From Vibrio sp. YMD68 (GTDB lineage: Bacteria > Pseudomonadota > Gammaproteobacteria > Enterobacterales > Vibrionaceae), in the NCBI RefSeq assembly GCF_029958905.1, contig NZ_CP124614.1, positions 2,046,001-2,110,000 on the forward strand: a stretch of 64,000 bases of DNA. Direction: 5' to 3'. Below the pieces are notes generated by a model. That model had not been told where the DNA came from. It did no database searches and was given only the letters and a program-made list of their open reading frames with translations. A program made the position numbers and the translations under genes. Positions within the stretch are counted from its first letter, which is position 1. The number at the start of each line of letters is the position of its first letter. Of this stretch, positions 24,442-35,694 are shown piece after piece.

Positions 24442-24858
24442 ATGTCGGAACTATCAAAAACACTATTAAATATTCGTAGCCTTCGTGCCTTTGCTCGCGA
24501 ATTAACCTTAGAGCAACTAGAAGAAGCCTTAGATAAATTAACGATTGTTGTTCAAGAACGTAACGAAGCTGAAGCTGAAGAGCGTGCAGCTAAAGCGGAA
24601 CAAGAACAAAAACTGGCCGCCATTGCTGAACAGATTTCAAAAGACGGTATTGATGTTGAAGCGCTTATTTCTGCGTTATCCGGCGAAACAAAAACTAAGG
24701 CTGGTAAAGTAAAAGCTAAACGTGCTCCTCGCCCTGCAAAATATAAGTATGTAGATACTAATGGCGAAGAAAAGACTTGGACCGGTCAAGGCCGTACACC
24801 TTCAGCAATTCAAACTCAGCTTGATGCGGGTAAATCATTAGAAGAATTTGCACTTTAA
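24442..24858 (+). CDS. hns: H-NS-family nucleoid protein
   Basis: The 138-residue protein has the N-terminal helical oligomerisation domain (1-65, highly charged coiled coil), a flexible basic linker (85-100) and the C-terminal DNA-binding domain with the AT-groove loop TWTGQGRTP (112-120). H-NS coats AT-rich DNA and silences horizontally acquired genes. It is the Vibrio H-NS (VicH) type in size. The ribosome binding site TAGGAAT precedes the ATG, and a perfect palindromic terminator follows. Confidence 0.94.
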   Translation: MSELSKTLLNIRSLRAFARELTLEQLEEALDKLTIVVQERNEAEAEERAAKAEQEQKLAAIAEQISKDGIDVEALISALSGETKTKAGKVKAKRAPRPAKYKYVDTNGEEKTWTGQGRTPSAIQTQLDAGKSLEEFAL

Positions 24859-24887
24859 TTTCGTTTTCTAAAACATCATTAAATATA

Positions 24888-24911
24888 AAAGGCTCCTTTA
24901 AAGGAGCCTTT
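24888..24911. terminator. Bidirectional terminator between hns and gsk
   Basis: AAAGGCTCCTTTAAAGGAGCCTTT is a perfect palindrome at the end of the two convergent genes. Confidence 0.85.
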
Positions 24912-24933
24912 CTGTTTTATCGTTCCCAGGAAG

Positions 24934-26238
24934 TTATCGTTCCCAATAAGATTCTTCTAAGCTGTCTTCCCTTTCAGGTAAACCCTTCGATAATCTTGGT
25001 GAATGCTGAGCTAATACTTCATAGCTCGCTCTATTGGAATATTTACACACTTGTGAAAACGAAGAGTAGGTTAAGAATGTGTGAGCATGCTTACTTGAGT
25101 TTGGAATATTTTCCCGGTGATATGTGTTAGCCGCCATATCATGCAGTAACGCAGAGAGAGCGGCATCTCCTGCGCCATTGGTATTTTTAATTTTCTCTGG
25201 CCCGCCCATATATGGCGCTATATGTGAATACACCTTAATCGGATTATCACACATAGATTTCGCTGCAGGTCGGCTAAACTCATATCGATTAAATTCAGCA
25301 ATCGATCCTGGCATTAATGGTAACGACGTTTCTCGTTTCGCCGCATCTTCCGTATAACCCGCCATAAATAAGCCAACAGGGCCAGCCGTACATAAAACTA
25401 AATCAACCCAATTCAAAGTAATATCTGCAGCGACTAAAGGATCATGTTCACCGGTTAAAGCTTCCGCTTCTTCTTCATTCATTGCAACAACGGAAATATG
25501 TTCTTTTAAAAATTCTTGCCAGAATAAAGGATCATTCTGAATAACGTATTTTGTTCCTAACGTTAATACGACTGGGACATTATTCTTTTTTGCATACTCA
25601 ATTGCTTTCATCGTAGCTAGAGGCATTGGATCGCCCTCTTTACAGCGAACTAAATAAGCGGTGATGACCAGAGCTGAAGCATTTTTAAATATAGACTCAG
25701 GAATACTGTCTGGATGAAGTTGATTCATTTGACCTTCACTAATTGCAAAAGTCCGTTCTCCATCTTCCGTTATCAAAGCGAAACATCGCCCTATTGCACC
25801 ATCAACACCTTGCAAATGATTAAGATCCATCCGGCTCGATGTATTGCATAAATATTGATAGCCATAACTGCCAATTTTAATATCTTGGCTCATCACCCCT
25901 AATAAAGTAGAACGGTCATCAGCTAACACCGAATAATTATGCAGCGTATTCCCAATGGTTCCACCTGCATGTTCATTCGTAATGAGCTGCTCTTTTTTTA
26001 AATGATTGTATAACGTTTCAGCGGTTGCATCATCAATAACTAATGAGTGCCCTTTGCTTAAATTATATTCTTCAATAAGATCAGAGGTGACTTTCGCTTC
26101 GATATCAACAAGCGTTTGATCAATGCCAATAATATGGGTTTGTGACATTTTCTTACTTTCTTGAGCTTGACTCACTAAAGGATCACGAGCGTGAACAGGA
26201 AAATAATGCTTGGACTTGCGTTGACCAGGGAATTTCAT
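24934..26238 (-). CDS. gsk: Inosine-guanosine kinase
   Basis: Gsk phosphorylates guanosine and inosine for purine salvage. The 434-residue protein has the same length as the E. coli enzyme and matches it throughout: MKFPGQRKSKHYFPV at the start, EHAGGTIGNT, ADDRSTLLGVM, NTNGAGDAALSALLHD with the PfkB/ribokinase catalytic aspartate, and LPEREDSLEESYW at the end. A PurR-like box lies 75 bases upstream of the start. Confidence 0.96.
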   Translation of the reverse strand: MKFPGQRKSKHYFPVHARDPLVSQAQESKKMSQTHIIGIDQTLVDIEAKVTSDLIEEYNLSKGHSLVIDDATAETLYNHLKKEQLITNEHAGGTIGNTLHNYSVLADDRSTLLGVMSQDIKIGSYGYQYLCNTSSRMDLNHLQGVDGAIGRCFALITEDGERTFAISEGQMNQLHPDSIPESIFKNASALVITAYLVRCKEGDPMPLATMKAIEYAKKNNVPVVLTLGTKYVIQNDPLFWQEFLKEHISVVAMNEEEAEALTGEHDPLVAADITLNWVDLVLCTAGPVGLFMAGYTEDAAKRETSLPLMPGSIAEFNRYEFSRPAAKSMCDNPIKVYSHIAPYMGGPEKIKNTNGAGDAALSALLHDMAANTYHRENIPNSSKHAHTFLTYSSFSQVCKYSNRASYEVLAQHSPRLSKGLPEREDSLEESYWER

Positions 26239-26312
26239 AAGCGACAGTTCGTATTAAGGATGAAGGGGGGATTCTACCGCGCTCAATAACACGCGGCAAT
26301 CTAGCTAATTAT

Positions 26313-26328
26313 AGCAAACGTTTGCGAT
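26313..26328. promoter_or_regulatory. PurR-like operator upstream of gsk
   Basis: AGCAAACGTTTGCGAT contains the perfect palindrome GCAAACGTTTGC and matches the PurR consensus ACGCAAACGTTTGCGT at most positions. It lies between gsk (minus) and the small gene ending at 26337. Confidence 0.7.
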
Positions 26329-26336
26329 AATAAAAT

Positions 26337-26606
26337 TTATTCACCTTCCATAAAGCTCAGGTCTGGTAGACGATCTAAATGCTCTGAATAACGTTTTAAA
26401 TTGAACTCGCCTTCATTTTTCATGACATCAAAAATCTCTATCGACATACAACATGCCATCATTGCAACCGCATCATCACGTGAAGTCCCTGTCATCATCA
26501 GGCGCATCAGTGTTTCTTTTACCTTCATTGGATTTCCATCTTCAAGCTGATTCTCAATCACTTGAATAAGCTCTTCTTCTTGCATGAATTCGTTTTGTTC
26601 AGACAT
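26337..26606 (-). CDS. Small conserved protein of unknown function
   Basis: The 89-residue acidic protein has no signal peptide. Its core (NPMKVKETLMRLMMTGTSRD, then AVAMMACCMSIEIFDVMKN) resembles the C-terminal half of DUF1841 proteins, which have no assigned function; I make this comparison from memory and with low certainty. It is an isolated gene between gsk and the divergent mnmA. Its start is preceded by GAGGCC. Confidence 0.65.
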   Translation of the reverse strand: MSEQNEFMQEEELIQVIENQLEDGNPMKVKETLMRLMMTGTSRDDAVAMMACCMSIEIFDVMKNEGEFNLKRYSEHLDRLPDLSFMEGE

Positions 26607-26777
26607 GTTTATGGCCTCAATATTAATTTCGCTGCACTATGCCATAGGTGAGCAAATAACTTCTACATTTATGCCATTTTTTTCATCAAATGACGTTGTG
26701 ATTCTAGCCTAGAAACTGTCACCCCTTGTCTGTTTCTGTTAGAATCTGCGACCAGTTATAGTGAGTGGTAATAAGTC

Positions 26778-27887
26778 ATGTCAAACAACAGCCAAAAGAA
26801 AGTCATTGTCGGAATGTCTGGGGGTGTCGATTCATCCGTTTCAGCGTATCTTCTTCAGCAGCAAGGTTATCAAGTCGAAGGCTTGTTCATGAAAAATTGG
26901 GAAGAAGACGACAATGAAGAGTATTGTACTGCGGCTGAAGATCTCGCTGATGCTCAAGCTGTCTGTGACAAATTAGGGATACACCTACACACCATCAATT
27001 TCGCCGCAGAATATTGGGATAATGTGTTTGAGTACTTCCTTGAGGAATATAAAGCAGGAAGAACCCCTAACCCTGATATTCTTTGCAACAAAGAGATTAA
27101 ATTTAAAGCATTTCTCGATTTTGCTGATGATGTTCTTGATGCAGATTATATTGCAATGGGCCATTACGTTAGCCGTACCTTTCCTGAAGGCGAAGAAAAA
27201 CCGCAAATGCTTCGTGGCCTAGATAGTAATAAAGATCAAAGCTATTTCTTATATACATTAAGTCATGAGCAAGTGGCCCGTAGCCTTTTCCCTGTTGGCG
27301 AACTTGAAAAACCCGAAGTGCGTCGAATTGCTGAAGAGCAAGGGCTGATTACTGCGAAGAAAAAAGATTCAACCGGTATCTGCTTTATCGGCGAGCGAAA
27401 ATTCACCGATTTCCTATCGCGCTACCTTCCTGCTCAACCAGGTAAAATCGAGACACCAGAAGGCAAGGTAATTGGCGAACATCAAGGTTTGATGTATCAC
27501 ACCCTAGGTCAGAGAAAAGGTCTGCACATTGGTGGCCAAAAAGGCGGCGGCGGTAATGAAGAACCTTGGTATGTAGCAGAAAAAGATCTTAAACGTAATG
27601 TTCTTATTGCGGTACAAGGTGGCGATCACCCTCTTCTAAAGTCTCAAGGGTTGATAGCATCACAGCTTCACTGGGTAGACAGGAACACGATCACCGAGCC
27701 ACTAACCTGCACGGTGAAGACTCGCTATCGTCAGACCGACATTAAGTGCACCATCATCCCAGTGGACGATGAAAGTATTAAGGTCATCTTTGACGAGCCC
27801 CAAGTTGCTGTCACACCTGGCCAATCCGCTGTCTTTTATTCAGATAATGTCTGCCTCGGTGGCGGTATTATCGAACAACGTATTTAA
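26778..27887 (+). CDS. mnmA: tRNA-uridine 2-sulfurtransferase
   Basis: MnmA adds sulfur to U34 of tRNA-Lys, tRNA-Glu and tRNA-Gln. The 369-residue protein has the ATP pyrophosphatase P-loop GMSGGVDSS (12-20) and the two catalytic cysteines, Cys103 in [11 protein letters not shown] and Cys202 in [12 protein letters not shown]. The length is typical (E. coli 368). hflD follows after 27 bases, an arrangement conserved in gammaproteobacteria. Confidence 0.97.
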   Translation: MSNNSQKKVIVGMSGGVDSSVSAYLLQQQGYQVEGLFMKNWEEDDNEEYCTAAEDLADAQAVCDKLGIHLHTINFAAEYWDNVFEYFLEEYKAGRTPNPDILCNKEIKFKAFLDFADDVLDADYIAMGHYVSRTFPEGEEKPQMLRGLDSNKDQSYFLYTLSHEQVARSLFPVGELEKPEVRRIAEEQGLITAKKKDSTGICFIGERKFTDFLSRYLPAQPGKIETPEGKVIGEHQGLMYHTLGQRKGLHIGGQKGGGGNEEPWYVAEKDLKRNVLIAVQGGDHPLLKSQGLIASQLHWVDRNTITEPLTCTVKTRYRQTDIKCTIIPVDDESIKVIFDEPQVAVTPGQSAVFYSDNVCLGGGIIEQRI

Positions 27888-27914
27888 CTAATTCGTAAAC
27901 TGGAGTACTACTAC

Positions 27915-28532
27915 GTGGCGAATTCTCTGTATGACCGTACTATAGCCTTTGCTGGTATATGCCAAGCTGTCTCATTAGTTCAACAAGTAGCCAAAGATGG
28001 TGAGTGCGATAGCGATGCCTTTAGAACCTCACTGCATGCTGTCATTAATACCAGCCCAAATAGTACCTTAGATGTGTTCGGCAGTGAGCAAGATCTAAAA
28101 CTTGGGTTGCAGTGTTTGGTAAAAGGAATCGACAGTACCCCAGCGGGCAGCGAAGTAACACGCTATATCATCAGCCTAATGGCTCTCGAGAAAAAACTCA
28201 GTTTACGCAATGATGCTATGTCTCAGCTCGGCGATCGTATACAGATGTTGGAGCGCCAGTTAGACCACTTTGAACTGCTTGATGACCAAATGCTCAGTAA
28301 CCTCGCCAGTGTTTATCTGGATGTGGTTAGCCCTATAGGCCCGCGTATTCAGGTTTCTGGAACACCCACTGTCTTACAGCATACGACTAACCAGCACAAA
28401 GTTCGTGCATTATTGTTGTCGGGTATACGCAGTGCGGTTCTTTGGCGTCAAGTTGGGGGCAAACGTCGCCACTTAATTTTTGGTCGCAAGAAAATGGTCG
28501 AACAAGCTCAGATTCTATTAGCCAGAATGTAG
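27915..28532 (+). CDS. hflD: HflD, high-frequency-lysogenisation protein homologue
   Basis: In E. coli HflD is a peripheral membrane protein that counters phage lambda CII and is encoded between mnmA and purB, exactly as here. The 205-residue protein is mostly helical with no signal peptide and starts with GTG ([19 protein letters not shown]) after a GGAG ribosome binding site. Its cellular role apart from lambda is unclear. Confidence 0.93.
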   Translation: MANSLYDRTIAFAGICQAVSLVQQVAKDGECDSDAFRTSLHAVINTSPNSTLDVFGSEQDLKLGLQCLVKGIDSTPAGSEVTRYIISLMALEKKLSLRNDAMSQLGDRIQMLERQLDHFELLDDQMLSNLASVYLDVVSPIGPRIQVSGTPTVLQHTTNQHKVRALLLSGIRSAVLWRQVGGKRRHLIFGRKKMVEQAQILLARM

Positions 28533-28551
28533 CCAGACTGAACAAATACAC

Positions 28552-28582
28552 AGCTTGCGAACTATCGCGAGCTGACTTTTTA
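28552..28582 (+). terminator. Terminator after mnmA-hflD
   Basis: AGCTTGCGA and TCGCGAGCT pair with one G-U wobble and a 4-base loop, followed by GACTTTTTA. It implies that purB has its own promoter. Confidence 0.7.
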
Positions 28583-28619
28583 TTCAATTCACTGTCTCTA
28601 TTCGCTCAATGTAACTTTC

Positions 28620-28635
28620 GCGCAAACGATTGCGC
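28620..28635. promoter_or_regulatory. PurR-like operator upstream of purB
   Basis: GCGCAAACGATTGCGC matches the PurR consensus ACGCAAACGTTTGCGT at 13 of 16 positions. It is about 105 bases before the purB start codon and beyond the hflD terminator. Confidence 0.65.
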
Positions 28636-28717
28636 AATATTCGTGACAATAAGAGCAGTTATTGGTATAAAGCTCACAATTATTTAGAAACATAAGTTTT
28701 GAAAACACAAATTTTGA

Positions 28718-30109
<1,392 letters not shown>

Positions 30110-30198
30110 CAAGCACTTTCCTTCCATCAGCATGCAATGAGCGATCATTAGAGCTATCATTAACATGCGCTAGAATGGTAATAAAGTAACAAACAACA

Positions 30199-30223
30199 AA
30201 AAGGGCTCTGATGAGCCCTTTTT
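30199..30223 (+). terminator. Terminator after purB
   Basis: AAAAGGGCTC and GAGCCCTTTT form the stem with loop TGAT, followed by more T. Confidence 0.85.
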
Positions 30224-30260
30224 TAATCTCTAATTATTTTTCACACTCAACCCTTCTTAT

Positions 30261-30302
30261 CTCTGAATAATAGGGTTTGTTCTCTGAATAATAGCGTTTA
30301 AG
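30261..30302. repeat. 21-bp tandem duplication downstream of purB/htpX
   Basis: Two copies of a CTCTGAATAATAGGGTTTGTT-like 21-mer lie side by side. No function is visible. Confidence 0.55.
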
Positions 30303-30324
30303 TCGATTGACTAGCCAGCCGTGT

Positions 30325-31200
30325 TTAGCTGTAATCGTAGCTTCTTAACGCAGCAATGCGCTTATCCAGCGGTGGATGGCTCATAAGAAGCTCAGTCATA
30401 GAACGCTTACCATTAATACCAAAGGCCATCATAGACCCTTCTAATTGTGGTTCGTGACTGACTTTCAAACGCTCTAGAGCCGCAATCATTTTATGACTGC
30501 CTACCAGCTTCGCTGCACCATAGTCGGCATGAAACTCACGATGACGGCTGTACCACATGGTAATGAAGCTGGCTAGGAAACCAAACACCAATTCCAGCAC
30601 CATCGAAACACCAAAGTAAACCATCATATTGCTTCCCCCCTCCCCTTCGTCATTGTTATTTGATGCAACAATGTTGGCGATAAAACGGGATAAGAAAATA
30701 ACAAACGTATTGACGACACCTTGCATCAGCGTCATCGTCACCATGTCCCCATTGGCAATGTGGCTAACTTCATGGGCGAGTACCGCTTCCGCCTCATCGC
30801 GCGTCATGCTATGGAGTAACCCGGTTGACACCGCGACAAGTGAATCATCTCGCTTTGCTCCAGTTGCAAAAGCATTGATATCTGGCGCATCATAAATCGC
30901 TACTGTTGGCATCCCAATACCAGCCTGTTGAGATTGACGACTCACGGTTTCCATCAACCAATGCTCCGTTTCATTTCGTGGGCTTTCAATCACAACACCA
31001 CCCACAGAGCGCAGGGCCAACTTCTTTGACATCAGCAGCGAAATAAACGAGCCACCAAATCCAAATACGGCAGCCATGACTAATAAGCCAGATAGACTAC
31101 CTGGTTGCATTCCCGTTACAGCGTAAACGATATTAAGTACAACACTTAGTACAAGCACCACTGCTAAGTTAGTGGCTAAAAACAGCATTATCCGCTTCAT
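30325..31200 (-). CDS. htpX: HtpX membrane zinc metalloprotease
   Basis: HtpX is an inner-membrane protease that removes damaged membrane proteins together with FtsH. The 291-residue protein has two N-terminal membrane segments (5-27 and 35-57), the zinc motif HEVSH (143-147), two further hydrophobic segments (about 155-215) and a third metal-ligand region [11 protein letters not shown]. Length is near that of E. coli HtpX (293). CGGAGAGAAAG precedes the ATG. The gene stands alone, and I see no clear heat-shock promoter. Confidence 0.96.
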   Translation of the reverse strand: MKRIMLFLATNLAVVLVLSVVLNIVYAVTGMQPGSLSGLLVMAAVFGFGGSFISLLMSKKLALRSVGGVVIESPRNETEHWLMETVSRQSQQAGIGMPTVAIYDAPDINAFATGAKRDDSLVAVSTGLLHSMTRDEAEAVLAHEVSHIANGDMVTMTLMQGVVNTFVIFLSRFIANIVASNNNDEGEGGSNMMVYFGVSMVLELVFGFLASFITMWYSRHREFHADYGAAKLVGSHKMIAALERLKVSHEPQLEGSMMAFGINGKRSMTELLMSHPPLDKRIAALRSYDYS

Positions 31201-31434
31201 TCTTTCTCTCCGATGGGAAGCTTACACGACATGATAATAGAAAACTTTATCACTTATATTTATACATATAGTTTAAAGGGAAATAAAACAAGGTTAAGTG
31301 CTAAATTGAAACATTTGTTTTCTATTGTAATGCATGAGGTTACATATTGATTAGACTTTAGTCTTATTGTGCTTTTAGACCAAAGCTATTACATTTTCAC
31401 TATACATTTAGCCCCCAAAGAAAAGGACAGTTTT

Positions 31435-31602
31435 ATGGTGGAAGCTAACAACTATCAAATGGCGATTGATCTTCTTTGCTGTCATCTTGGCATCACTGAA
31501 AAAGAAGCAAAACAGCAACTGGGTATTAAATCTGATCAAGAAATACAGCAGACGGCCTTTGATACACAACAAGCACTCATGGGCTTAGTTCAAGACAAAT
31601 AA
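31435..31602 (+). CDS. Small protein of unknown function
   Basis: I do not recognise this gene. From the ATG at 31435, with AAAGGA at a proper distance upstream, it encodes 55 residues; an in-frame GTG at 31369 would give 77. The protein is soluble-looking and helical, with no signal peptide, and contains MAIDLLCCHLGITEKEAKQQ, which might form a small helix-turn-helix-like fold. A strong terminator follows at 31673, which supports it being a real transcript. It lies between htpX (divergent) and bioD (convergent). Confidence 0.55.
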   Translation: MVEANNYQMAIDLLCCHLGITEKEAKQQLGIKSDQEIQQTAFDTQQALMGLVQDK

Positions 31603-31672
31603 ACAGCCAGTTATCCTGACTGAAGTAACGCTGTGTTAGACATATAATTCAAATACATAGATATAAATCCAT

Positions 31673-31707
31673 AAAAAGAGGGCTGCAAAAAATGCAGCCC
31701 TCTTTTT
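31673..31707. terminator. Bidirectional terminator before bioD
   Basis: AAAAAGAGGGCTGCA and TGCAGCCCTCTTTTT form a perfect 15-bp stem around AAAAA, with T-runs for both strands. Confidence 0.88.
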
Positions 31708-31766
31708 ATTCTGTTATCTCTGATTCTTGTTTTATTTCTATTTATTGTGGCGGTGCTCGATTTTCA

Positions 31767-32447
31767 CTACTGAGATAACTTGTCTAAATCAATGAATCGA
31801 CCAAGATCCGTTCGCTTCGCCGCTGGGATGTATGGAATCTCACCCAGCTTTGGTGCACCTAACTGTGCTTCAAGCGTTTCTATAAGTTCAGCGTAATGCT
31901 CGGTACCTGGATTAACACGATTCGCCACCCAACCTGCGATGTTGAGCCCGTCTGCCCTGATCGCTTCCGCCGTTAAAACAGCATGACTTAAACACCCTAG
32001 TTTAATCCCAACCACTAAAATAACCGGCAGTTGCTCTTTCTTAACCCATGTTGATAGATAATCCGTATCAGAGACAGGCACTCGCCAGCCGCCAGCACCT
32101 TCTATAAGAACAACATCCGCCTTCTTCTTATGCGACGCCAGCTTTTCACTCAGTACGGCATAATCTATCTCTACATTTTCTCGTTTCGCAGCGATATGCG
32201 GTGAACATGCTAATTCTAAAGCGTATGGGTTGATATCATCATAATGCGTATCGAGTGTTGCCGCTTTTTGCAAATGAAGCGCATCTGAATTACGCATGCC
32301 TTCTTCTGTCTTAGTACTTCCAGCAGCCACTGGCTTATAGCCAATCGTATTTAACCCTTTAGTAGCTAAAGCATGTAAAATTGCTTTTGACGCTACGGTC
32401 TTGCCTACATCGGTATCCGTACCAGCAATAAAAAATGCATCAATCAT
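31767..32447 (-). CDS. bioD: Dethiobiotin synthetase
   Basis: BioD closes the ureido ring of dethiobiotin using CO2 and ATP. The protein (226 residues from the chosen start) shows the P-loop GTDTDVGKT and [14 protein letters not shown] chose the ATG at 32447 because it overlaps the bioC stop as ATGA; the TTG seven codons earlier is less likely. It is the last gene of bioBFCD. Confidence 0.96.
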   Translation of the reverse strand: MIDAFFIAGTDTDVGKTVASKAILHALATKGLNTIGYKPVAAGSTKTEEGMRNSDALHLQKAATLDTHYDDINPYALELACSPHIAAKRENVEIDYAVLSEKLASHKKKADVVLIEGAGGWRVPVSDTDYLSTWVKKEQLPVILVVGIKLGCLSHAVLTAEAIRADGLNIAGWVANRVNPGTEHYAELIETLEAQLGAPKLGEIPYIPAAKRTDLGRFIDLDKLSQ

Positions 32448-33274
32448 CGTTGAATTGCCCCTAAACATACCTGATATGTAACAGGTAGTTGATTTTGATG
32501 GTTTTTAAAGACTTGGTACTCATGTTCTACTTGAATCAAAGCCTTACGACTTGTTAGCCCTTGTGAGCGGCCATTGACATGGTTAGCGCCAATACCCTTA
32601 AGATCACGCATCACTGAAAATGCAGAGTCGTACCAAATAGTGATTTCATCGAAGTCTAGTCGAAGATTGTTAAATTGAGATTGAGCTAACGCAATTTTTA
32701 CCTGATTAGGTGATATAAACGTATTTATATGTTGATTTTTATCAACCTTCTCCCAAGACGTCTTTAACTCTTGTAATGAACCATCTAACAATGTCGAAAA
32801 AAACGCTTCGCCTTTTGGTTTCAATATCCGGTTTATTTCTTTAAGAGGGACAGACAAATCTTGGCACCACTGCAACGCTAAGCTCGAAAATACATAGTCA
32901 ACACAGTTTTGATTAAGAGGAAGACTCTCAGCATCAGCCACGCAATATTGAATGCTATTATCACCGCACCTCAGCCGAGCTTGTTCAAGCATCGATGCCG
33001 ATAGATCAACGCAAATAACGTAAGCGCCTCGTGACAATAATTTTTTTGAAAAGTATCCCGTACCACAACCTAAATCAACCACGACTTTCCCTGACAGATC
33101 CAAAGGCATACGCTCTAATAGCTGATCACCGACATCACGCTGAAATCCAGCATGTTTGTCATAGCTCGCGGCAGCCTTGCTAAACGCAGCGGCAATGTTG
33201 CTCTTATCGGGGGCACGACCAAAAAGCCATTCATTTTGATTTTGGGCACTGAGCGTGTTCAACATCCGTTTCAT
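32444..33274 (-). CDS. bioC: Malonyl-ACP O-methyltransferase
   Basis: BioC methylates malonyl-ACP so that it can enter fatty acid synthesis and become pimeloyl-ACP. The 276-residue protein has the SAM-binding motif [12 protein letters not shown] and the typical [15 protein letters not shown] start. I chose the ATG at 33274, which overlaps the bioF stop as ATGA. BioH, which removes the methyl group, is not in the window. Confidence 0.94.
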   Translation of the reverse strand: MKRMLNTLSAQNQNEWLFGRAPDKSNIAAAFSKAAASYDKHAGFQRDVGDQLLERMPLDLSGKVVVDLGCGTGYFSKKLLSRGAYVICVDLSASMLEQARLRCGDNSIQYCVADAESLPLNQNCVDYVFSSLALQWCQDLSVPLKEINRILKPKGEAFFSTLLDGSLQELKTSWEKVDKNQHINTFISPNQVKIALAQSQFNNLRLDFDEITIWYDSAFSVMRDLKGIGANHVNGRSQGLTSRKALIQVEHEYQVFKNHQNQLPVTYQVCLGAIQR

Positions 33275-34500
33275 TCTCCGAGTACTTTCTGAAGGCAAGT
33301 CGTTAGGTGCTTCACCTGATTTTCTGAATGACTGGCCGTTAGGGTAATGCGTAAACGACTCATGTTTGCTGGAACAGTCGGTGCACGAATCGCCGTAACA
33401 CCCAGGCCAAACTGTTCAAGGTTCTGGGCGGCTGACAGTGTCTGATCACTATCACCTATGATAATCGGATTAATTGGGGTCTGCGTTGCGACAACTTGCT
33501 CAAACCCGCTCAGTTGATCATTCAGAATCGATTTTAGATCGAACAGTTTTTCTCTACGCCAATGCTGCGTTTGAATCATATGTAAAGCATGAGATAGAGC
33601 ATAAGCTTGCGCGGGTGGTATCGCGGTTGAATACACATGGTGCCGAGCAAACTGGGTAAGATAATCACCAGTAGATTGATCACACAAAATCGCCGCGCCA
33701 GACAGACCAAACGCTTTACCAAAGGTCACAATAAGAATATTGGGCTTTACCTGGTGGACATCGCAACTGCCTTGACCTCCTGCCCCTAACACACCGATGC
33801 CATGAGCATCATCCACGGCTAACCAAGCACGCTGATCGATGGTATCCGCTATCGATTTCAATGGAGCTTGATCACCATCCATACTAAACACACCTTCCGT
33901 CACCACAAGTTGGTCTGACACCTCAATGCCACTGGTATCCAACAGATTCGCAAGGTGATTGGTGTCGTTATGTTTAAAACGGCGCATTGATGCGGGTGAC
34001 AGCATTCCTGCTTCCATCAACGAAGCGTGGTTAAGCTTGTCTTGATAAACAACATCGGATTTTTCTAACAATGTGAATAGAAGCGCTTGATTCGCACTAA
34101 ACCCCGATGAAAAGAGTATGGCTCGATCAAAGCCCAACCACTCACACAGCGCTCGTTCAAAATTCTGATGGGCGGGCGTAAAGCCTGTCACAAGCGGCGA
34201 AGCACCACTTCCACAACCATAAATATCAAGGCCTTTGTGCCATGCTTGAATCAGTTCGCTATCGTTGGCTAACCCTAAGTAATCGTTACTGGAAAAGTTG
34301 ATCAGTCGTTGATTATTTCGAGTCAGCTCTACGGTGTTTCCATTCAGCGTCGGCAACAAAGATCGAGTCAGGCTTTGCGAACGTCTTGCATCCAGCGCTT
34401 TCTCTATTCTGTTGTGAAAGCCTTGTCTGTTGTGAAAGCCTTGTCTACTGTTAAAGCCTTGCTTATTGTTAACACCTTGATGAGTAAAGCCTTGGTTCAT
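33271..34500 (-). CDS. bioF: 8-amino-7-oxononanoate synthase with repeat-expanded N terminus
   Basis: BioF condenses pimeloyl-ACP (or CoA) with alanine; it is a PLP enzyme of the alpha-oxoamine synthase group. Visible motifs are FSSNDYLGLA, GSGASPLVTGF, VVTEGVFSMDGD, AVDDAHGIGVLG and the PLP lysine in VTFGKAFGLSG. The 409 residues exceed the E. coli enzyme (384). The excess is an N-terminal tail of about 30 residues made of repeated QGF(H/N) units, encoded by an 18-bp tandem repeat (34409-34497). No other in-frame start exists before the conserved RIEKALDARR. There is no clear ribosome binding site, so coupling to bioB, which ends 5 bases upstream, is likely. Confidence 0.93.
   Translation of the reverse strand: MNQGFTHQGVNNKQGFNSRQGFHNRQGFHNRIEKALDARRSQSLTRSLLPTLNGNTVELTRNNQRLINFSSNDYLGLANDSELIQAWHKGLDIYGCGSGASPLVTGFTPAHQNFERALCEWLGFDRAILFSSGFSANQALLFTLLEKSDVVYQDKLNHASLMEAGMLSPASMRRFKHNDTNHLANLLDTSGIEVSDQLVVTEGVFSMDGDQAPLKSIADTIDQRAWLAVDDAHGIGVLGAGGQGSCDVHQVKPNILIVTFGKAFGLSGAAILCDQSTGDYLTQFARHHVYSTAIPPAQAYALSHALHMIQTQHWRREKLFDLKSILNDQLSGFEQVVATQTPINPIIIGDSDQTLSAAQNLEQFGLGVTAIRAPTVPANMSRLRITLTASHSENQVKHLTTCLQKVLGE
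34409..34497 (-). repeat. 18-bp in-frame tandem repeat at the start of bioF
   Basis: About five units of 18 bp (CTGTTGTGAAAGCCTTGT on the plus strand) lie at 34409-34426, 34427-34444, 34445-34462, 34463-34480 and 34481-34497. The first two are identical and the others diverge. Each unit codes for six residues with QGF at its heart. Confidence 0.85.
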
Positions 34501-34505
34501 AGAAA

Positions 34506-35558
34506 TTACACTGACGCTTCGTAGAACAGATCGTCTTTAGTCGGACGAGAAGCAACCCGCTCAGTCACGCGATCAAGTAATTCATTTTCTTGAATCTCAT
34601 CAGGTTTTTGAACCACTTGTTGGCTATTAATACCCAGTTTTTTAAATAGCTGCATATCGCTGTCTTCGCCCGGGTTTGGTGTGGTCAGCAGCTTACATCC
34701 GTAAAAAATTGAGTTTGCACCGGCCATAAAGCACAGTGCTTGCATTTGCTCGTTCATCCCTTCACGGCCAGCCGACAGGCGAACCGCAGACTTTGGCATC
34801 ATAATTCTGGCAACGGCAATCAAGCGTATGAAGTCAAAAGGGTCAACATCGTCGACTTCTTCAAGGGGGGTGCCTTTTACTTTAACCAACATGTTAATTG
34901 GCACACTCTCTGGTTGCACAGGAAGATTCGCCAGCTCAACAAATAAGCCTGCGCGATCATTGGTGCTTTCTCCAAGGCCAATAATGCCGCCAGAGCAAAT
35001 TTTCATCCCGGCATCACGAACATGAGACAAGGTATCCAAACGATCTTGGTAGGTTCGGGTGGTAATGATGTTTCCATAAAATTCTGGCGATGTGTCTAAA
35101 TTGTGGTTGTAATAATCGAGGCCTGCATCAGCCAGTACTTTTGCCTGTTTAGGCTCTAACATGCCCAAAGTCATGCAGGTTTCTAGCCCTAGATCTTTGA
35201 CACCTTTGATCATTTCCGTCAGGTGTGGCATGTCGCGTTCTTTAGGATTCTTCCACGCGGCACCCATACAGAAACGGGTTGAGCCCGCTTGCTTGGCTTT
35301 CTGCGCCGCATCCAGTACCCGGTCGACTTCCATCAAGCGTTCTTTCTCTACACCGGTTTGATAACGAGCACTTTGCGGACAGTACTTACAGTCTTCCGGA
35401 CAAGCGCCCGTCTTAATAGAGAGCAAAGTACTGACTTGGACGTGATTATGCGGCTGAAATTCCCGATGAACGAGCTGTGCTTCAAACAACAGATCCATGA
35501 ATGGTTTTTGCATTAATTGCTGAACTTCTGCATGAGTCCAATCGTGACGTATTTGCAC
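34506..35558 (-). CDS. bioB: Biotin synthase
   Basis: BioB is a radical-SAM enzyme that inserts sulfur into dethiobiotin. The 350-residue protein has the radical-SAM cluster motif [11 protein letters not shown] (CxxxCxxC) and residues of the BioB family such as [10 protein letters not shown] and SAGRE. It starts with GTG after AAGGAAAG. It is first in bioBFCD and is transcribed divergently from bioA. Confidence 0.97.
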   Translation of the reverse strand: MQIRHDWTHAEVQQLMQKPFMDLLFEAQLVHREFQPHNHVQVSTLLSIKTGACPEDCKYCPQSARYQTGVEKERLMEVDRVLDAAQKAKQAGSTRFCMGAAWKNPKERDMPHLTEMIKGVKDLGLETCMTLGMLEPKQAKVLADAGLDYYNHNLDTSPEFYGNIITTRTYQDRLDTLSHVRDAGMKICSGGIIGLGESTNDRAGLFVELANLPVQPESVPINMLVKVKGTPLEEVDDVDPFDFIRLIAVARIMMPKSAVRLSAGREGMNEQMQALCFMAGANSIFYGCKLLTTPNPGEDSDMQLFKKLGINSQQVVQKPDEIQENELLDRVTERVASRPTKDDLFYEASV

Positions 35559-35629
35559 AGCGCTTTCCTTATTAAGTAATTCATCATTATTGTTATGGAT
35601 ACTTGGCTAGTGTACTGATAAGCGATAGA

Positions 35630-35662
35630 CTGTCAACAGCATAAAAACAAACAAGTTTACAC
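35630..35662. promoter_or_regulatory. BirA-like operator between bioB and bioA
   Basis: CTGTCAACA, 15 bases, then AGTTTACAC forms an inverted repeat close to the BirA operator TTGTAAACC-N16-GGTTTACAA. Its place between the divergent bioB and bioA starts is the one used in E. coli. Confidence 0.8.
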
Positions 35663-35694
35663 TTGGTTATAAAACACACAGCGAGTTTCTTTGC

